Below, one piece after another: positions 31,936 through 35,897 of a stretch of DNA of 35,897 nt. Where the stretch lies: the NCBI GenBank assembly GCA_038042195.1, contig JBBTET010000049.1:1-35897 (forward strand), in the 5' to 3' direction. This DNA is from JACRIM01 sp038042195. GTDB lineage: Bacteria > Planctomycetota > Phycisphaerae > UBA1845 > UTPLA1. The notes beneath the pieces were generated by a model. That model ran no database searches. It was not told where the DNA came from and was given only the letters and a program-made list of their open reading frames with translations. How positions within the stretch are numbered: position 1 is the first letter of the stretch; every line of letters starts with the position of its first letter. A program made the translations under genes and the position numbers.

Positions 31936-33558
31936 ATGTCGAATCGATGTCTCGAGATGTCTTGTCTTGTATCCTTGATGGTTTGTGGATTTGCTCCTTT
32001 GGCGTCGGCCCAATGGTCGCCCAATCCGGCCACTAACCTGCCGATTTGCAATGCCGGCGGCGATCAAGTCCAACCGAAGATCGCGAACGCCCCCAGCGGT
32101 GAGACGATCGTCAGTTGGTATGACAACCGTGTGGGCGGCTTTGATGTTTACGCTCAGCGGTTGGACGATAGTGGCACCCCTTTGTGGACGCCGAACGGTG
32201 TGCTCGTGCAGGATCGAGCGGTGTCGTCCACGGAGGATTACGGACTGGATGTGGACGCTACGGGAAATGCGCTGTTGGCGTATGGGATTGTGAACTTCAG
32301 TTCGCTTGGCCTACAGAAAATCAGCCCGGCCGGTGCGCTGCTGTGGGGGCCGACGGGCATTGTTCTAAGCACGCCGGGTGGAAGCCATTCGCCGAAGATC
32401 GCGGCGACCACCGATGGTTCCTATGTCGCGGCGTGGTCGGAAGGGGCGGTCCTTGGCATTAATCTGCAAAAATTTGACGCCAACGGCAATTCCCTATGGG
32501 GCCCCGTCGTCTACACCGACCCGCCGACGAGCCGGAATCTGTTCATTTGCGATCTTCATGCATCGGATAATGGCTCGGTGATTGTGTTGTGGTTCCGCTG
32601 CGCGGGATCGGGTTGCGCCACCAGTGCGCATCACCTGTACACGCAAAAATATGACTCATCGGGAGTGCCGGTTTGGAATGGAGGCGTACCGGTCATCCTC
32701 TTTAATGGCTCATCGACGGCCAATGGGTATTTCCCAACGTTTCTGTCAGACGGCAATGGCGGAGCCGTGTACGGATGGTACGAAACCGGCGGCTCACAAC
32801 TGTGCTTCTTGCAACGGATCAATGCGGCCGGGACGGAAGTGTATGCTCACAATGGCGTGGCCTGCACGACGGCGACGGCGGGGCGAATGCGAATCTCAGC
32901 CGCACCGGGTTTCGATGCGGCAACCGGAGACATGTACATGGGGTGGGCCGAGGTGACTTTGCCGACGCAAAACATGTGGGGCGTCCGGGCACAGAAAGTA
33001 TCTTCAGCAGGGGTGCTTCAGTGGGGCGGCGAAGGCGTGTCTATCAAACCGCTCGACGGGAATCAGGTTTCATTTGTGCGAGCCAATACGCTATTAGGTG
33101 GTTGTGTCGTTGCGTGGCAGGATGCTACTGGCGCGCTGACAGGGTTGGTCAAGTCGTCACGGTTGGATTCGAGCGGTGCTGCGGTGTGGCCCGGCTCGCC
33201 GATCACACCTTGCACAAGAAACACCGGCAAGAGCAGACTCGACATGAACATCGACGATTGCGGAATGAGCAAGTTGATCTGGTCGGACGGCGCGAGCGGG
33301 AGTCAGGACATGCTTGCACAGAACGTGCGGGCCGACGGCACGTTAGGGCCGCTCTTGTCGACTCCGCTGGGTGATATGAATTGTGATGCGGACGTGACAG
33401 CGACTGATATTCCGTTATTCGTAGATGCCCTGATCAATCCATCCGCGTATCTCGTGGCGCAACCATGTTGCCTCCTCATGCGAGCAGACATGAATGCCGA
33501 CACACAATTGGATGGCAACGATTGCCAGGGATTCGTCAACGCCTTGCTGACTCCGTAG
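31936..33558 (+). CDS. secreted repeat protein with dockerin-like tail
   Basis: The 540-residue protein starts at ATG 31936 (AGGG about 8 nt upstream). The signal peptide (about 1-26) ends at APLASAQW. The body has repeats around 50 residues long of the type 'ETIVSWYDNRVGGFDVYAQRLD', 'VAAWSEGAVLGINLQKFD' and 'GGAVYGWYETGGSQL', joined by SGxPLW elements. This resembles a propeller fold of unnamed secreted proteins. The C-terminus has two dockerin-like loops, DMNCDADVTATDIPLFV and DMNADTQLDGNDCQGFV, with a Cys pair between them. Function unknown. It converges on the small basic gene with a 10-nt gap. Confidence 0.82.
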   Translation: MSNRCLEMSCLVSLMVCGFAPLASAQWSPNPATNLPICNAGGDQVQPKIANAPSGETIVSWYDNRVGGFDVYAQRLDDSGTPLWTPNGVLVQDRAVSSTEDYGLDVDATGNALLAYGIVNFSSLGLQKISPAGALLWGPTGIVLSTPGGSHSPKIAATTDGSYVAAWSEGAVLGINLQKFDANGNSLWGPVVYTDPPTSRNLFICDLHASDNGSVIVLWFRCAGSGCATSAHHLYTQKYDSSGVPVWNGGVPVILFNGSSTANGYFPTFLSDGNGGAVYGWYETGGSQLCFLQRINAAGTEVYAHNGVACTTATAGRMRISAAPGFDAATGDMYMGWAEVTLPTQNMWGVRAQKVSSAGVLQWGGEGVSIKPLDGNQVSFVRANTLLGGCVVAWQDATGALTGLVKSSRLDSSGAAVWPGSPITPCTRNTGKSRLDMNIDDCGMSKLIWSDGASGSQDMLAQNVRADGTLGPLLSTPLGDMNCDADVTATDIPLFVDALINPSAYLVAQPCCLLMRADMNADTQLDGNDCQGFVNALLTP

Positions 33559-33568
33559 ACGACGTAAA

Positions 33569-33748
33569 TTACTGGGCGGCTTCAGCGGGTGCCGCGGCGG
33601 CGGGAGCCACGACCTTGTTGCGACCTCGAAGTGTGTCGAGTTCTTTCTTGGCCTCGGAATACATTTTGAAGGCCTCGGTCTTGTTGCCCTTCTTCATTTC
33701 AATGGCGGCCAGTTCTTTCTTACGTTTGATTTCCTTGGATTTACGCAT
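33569..33748 (-). CDS. 59-residue basic protein, unknown function
   Basis: A clean ATG at 33748 with GGAG 8 nt upstream opens a 59-codon ORF ending in TAA. The product starts MRKSKEIKRKKELAAIEM, is very rich in Lys, Arg and Ala, and ends in an Ala/Pro tail (VVAPAAAAPAEAAQ). The middle (KTEAFKMYSEAKKELDTL) looks helical. Such Lys-rich, Ala-tailed small proteins can bind nucleic acid or ribosomes, but no named family is recognised. An extended -10 (TGGTATAAT at 33827-33819) lies about 70 nt upstream on the same strand. The good ribosome-binding site and promoter support it as real. Confidence 0.75.
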   Translation of the reverse strand: MRKSKEIKRKKELAAIEMKKGNKTEAFKMYSEAKKELDTLRGRNKVVAPAAAAPAEAAQ

Positions 33749-33818
33749 TGTTGTAGCTCCGATTTATCTTGATTAAATAATGTGAGAGTTCAGTTAAATC
33801 ATCAATCCTAGGGCGGGG

Positions 33819-33827
33819 ATTATACCA
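33819..33827 (-). promoter_or_regulatory. extended -10 promoter for the 59-residue gene
   Basis: TGGTATAAT on the - strand combines a perfect TATAAT with the extended -10 TGN. It sits about 70 nt before the small gene; no -35 is needed for such promoters. Confidence 0.55.
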
Positions 33828-33968
33828 AATCGAAGGCAAGTCACGCAGCCAAACCGCATCAGGCATATCGCAATTGTGGCCAGCGACGCGAGGGCAGAAC
33901 GGGCAAACTGCTGTATTGCCTTGTGGGGCCAAAGGTTATGGCAGTTTTTAGGAAATTACAAATGGGGG

Positions 33969-33996
33969 TTGACAGGGCCGACAGACCCACTAAATT
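33969..33996 (+). promoter_or_regulatory. rRNA/tRNA operon promoter
   Basis: A perfect TTGACA (33969-33974), a 16-nt spacer and TAAATT (33991-33996) follow an AT-rich UP-element-like stretch (about 33943-33962). It would drive the structured leader and the tRNA-23S unit. The region 33780-33968 otherwise holds no gene. Confidence 0.65.
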
Positions 33997-34002
33997 ACTG
34001 TG

Positions 34003-34166
34003 CTGCAAACGCATTGAGCGGTTGCAGGAGCTAGTAGTCATTCAGCACAGGCGGAGTAGCCGAACTGGAACGAAAGCTTGACATCTTGGCGGTAGAGTCC
34101 ACGGCCTAGCTGCCGACGTGGTGAATCGGGTCTCCGACAACCACCGCAGTCGCCGGTGGTTTTTTT
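34003..34166 (+). ncRNA. structured leader with attenuator-like alternative folds
   Basis: Between the promoter and the tRNA genes about 160 nt can form several stems. An outer stem CTGTGCTG (33998-34005) pairs with CAGCACAG (34043-34050), enclosing hairpin CAAACGC/GCGGTTG. Then three mutually exclusive pairings are possible: CCACG/CGTGG, GTGGT/ACCAC and the terminator ACCACCG/CGGTGGT. No known riboswitch or RNA family was recognised. It may be an independent small RNA or the rRNA leader. Confidence 0.5.
34140..34166 (+). terminator. intrinsic terminator in the leader
   Basis: ACCACCG and CGGTGGT form a 7-bp stem with a 7-nt loop, followed by a T7 tract. It lies just 35 nt before tRNA-Ile, with no room for another full promoter in between, so either read-through or antitermination would be needed. 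Confidence 0.75.
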
Positions 34167-34201
34167 GTCGCCGCATTATTAATGAAGGGTCTAACGGATT
34201 C

Positions 34202-34275
34202 GGGCTCGTAGCTCAGTTGGTTAGAGCGCGTCCCTGATAAGGACGAGGTCACAAGTTCGAATCTTGTCGGGCCCA
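34202..34275 (+). tRNA. tRNA-Ile (GAU anticodon)
   Basis: The 74-nt cloverleaf has acceptor GGGCTCG paired with CGGGCCC (one G-T), anticodon loop CTGATAA giving GAT, and T-loop TTCGAAT. Discriminator A is at 34275; CCA is not encoded. It is the usual first tRNA of a bacterial 16S-23S spacer. Confidence 0.97.
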
Positions 34276-34334
34276 ATGAGGTCAGCCAGCAACGATCGTA
34301 AAAAGCTGGTGCGGGCGTGGAATCGGCCAGTGTC

Positions 34335-34407
34335 GGGGCCGTAGCTCAATTGGGAGAGCACTAGCTTTGCAAGCTAGGGGTTGCCGGTTCGATCCCGGTC
34401 GGCTCCA
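34335..34407 (+). tRNA. tRNA-Ala (UGC anticodon)
   Basis: The 73-nt cloverleaf has acceptor GGGGCCG paired with CGGCTCC, anticodon loop TTTGCAA giving TGC, and T-loop TTCGATC. Discriminator A is at 34407; CCA is not encoded. It follows tRNA-Ile by 59 nt, as in standard rRNA spacers. Confidence 0.97.
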
Positions 34408-34432
34408 GTGAAGGTAGGGATGGTCGCAGTGG

Positions 34433-34473
34433 TCAGTTCAACGCTTTGCGAATGACGCCAAGCGATGAACTGA
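34433..34473 (+). other. long rRNA-spacer processing hairpin
   Basis: TCAGTTCA pairs with TGAACTGA, extended inward by CGCTTTGCG against CGCCAAGCG around loop AATGA. The near 17-bp stem is a likely RNase III-type processing site. A second hairpin (AAAACTGAG/CTCGGTTTT) follows at 34473-34499. The rest of the 317-nt spacer to 34724 holds only boxA and weak stems. Confidence 0.55.
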
Positions 34474-34501
34474 AAACTGAGGACTGAACACTCGGTTTTC
34501 G

Positions 34502-34515
34502 TGCTCTTTGACAAT
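34502..34515 (+). promoter_or_regulatory. boxA antitermination element
   Basis: TGCTCTTTGACAAT closely matches the bacterial rRNA boxA (TGCTCTTTAACA), which binds NusB/NusE for rRNA antitermination. It lies between tRNA-Ala and 23S, as in standard operons. Confidence 0.8.
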
Positions 34516-34724
34516 CGAATAGAGTGGATATGTGATGATACCTAATCACAAATGATCCTAAGAACTCTGATTTCCGAATCGCGAATGAGCAATCATTCTT
34601 GGTTCAGGGATTTAGAGCGCCGACGGCGACTTGGCTGATCGATGGTTGAAGCCGGGTGGTTTTGGTTTTGTAGAAGCGAAAGCGACTAGAGAATCGAGAC
34701 GATCTGACAGAGATTCATCGATGT

Positions 34725-35897
<1,173 letters not shown>

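Noticed and set aside
34003..34166. Known small RNA (SRP RNA, 6S, c-di-GMP or glycine riboswitch) in the leader.
   Set aside because: None of the conserved core motifs of these families is present.
33780..34200. Remnant of a 16S rRNA 3' end upstream of tRNA-Ile.
   Set aside because: No anti-Shine-Dalgarno or other conserved 16S block was found.

Overview
The window looks like chromosomal DNA from a member of the Planctomycetota, probably a Phycisphaerae-like lineage. This is inferred from gene content, not from a database match. Supporting signs are moderately high GC, a PEP-CTERM protein, two large secreted proteins with dockerin-like calcium-loop tails, a Tol/ExbBD cluster with an oversized PD40 propeller protein, a CPBP-protease/ABC-permease fusion, zinc-ribbon membrane proteins, and a 23S rRNA gene with no 16S gene beside it.

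Layout. (a) 1-5359: a four-gene + strand operon of TPR protein (cut by the window start), ExbB/TolQ-type channel, ExbD/TolR-type stator partner, and a 1069-residue protein with a PD40 propeller, membrane segments and a carboxypeptidase-regulatory-like domain. It resembles an energised cell-envelope machine. (b) 5607-6548: a PEP-CTERM secreted propeller-like protein. (c) 6786-10891: a compact type II fatty-acid/polyketide-like cluster of dehydratase, elongated acyl carrier protein, second dehydratase, catalytically dead ketosynthase (chain-length-factor-like) and intact ketosynthase. This is the most interesting system in the window. (d) 11034-11978: zinc-ribbon membrane protein. (e) 11990-17462, - strand: metH, a hairpin-rich stretch that may be an IS200/IS605-type remnant, and ltaE followed by a DUF4258-like toxin and a small antitoxin-like protein. 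(f) 17666-21322: secreted arylsulfotransferase-like protein with a dockerin-like tail, a small membrane/secreted ORF, and a DUF885 protein. (g) 21368-26859: priA, divergent from an ABC exporter pair (NatA-like ATPase and permease-CPBP fusion). (h) 26871-29251, - strand: low-complexity secreted protein, then yajC and tgt with overlapping ends. (i) 29519-33558, + strand: DksA-like regulator, lspA, transglutaminase-like membrane protein, and a secreted dockerin-tailed protein. (j) 33569-33748, - strand: a 59-residue basic protein. (k) 33969 to the end: strong promoter, structured leader with attenuator-like folding, tRNA-Ile(GAU), tRNA-Ala(UGC), boxA, and the 5' part of 23S rRNA.

How they work together. 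The envelope theme recurs: a Tol/PorE-like complex, lipoprotein signal peptidase, the YajC translocon partner, an ABC exporter and several secreted proteins. The 6786-10891 cluster has every sign of a dedicated acyl-chain assembly line: two dehydratase subunits with identical catalytic spacing, an ACP with an inserted segment, and a KS/CLF-type pair. It lacks its own ketoreductase, malonyl transferase and thioesterase, so it would have to borrow those from housekeeping fatty acid synthesis. All functional statements rest on reading motifs by eye; no searches were run.
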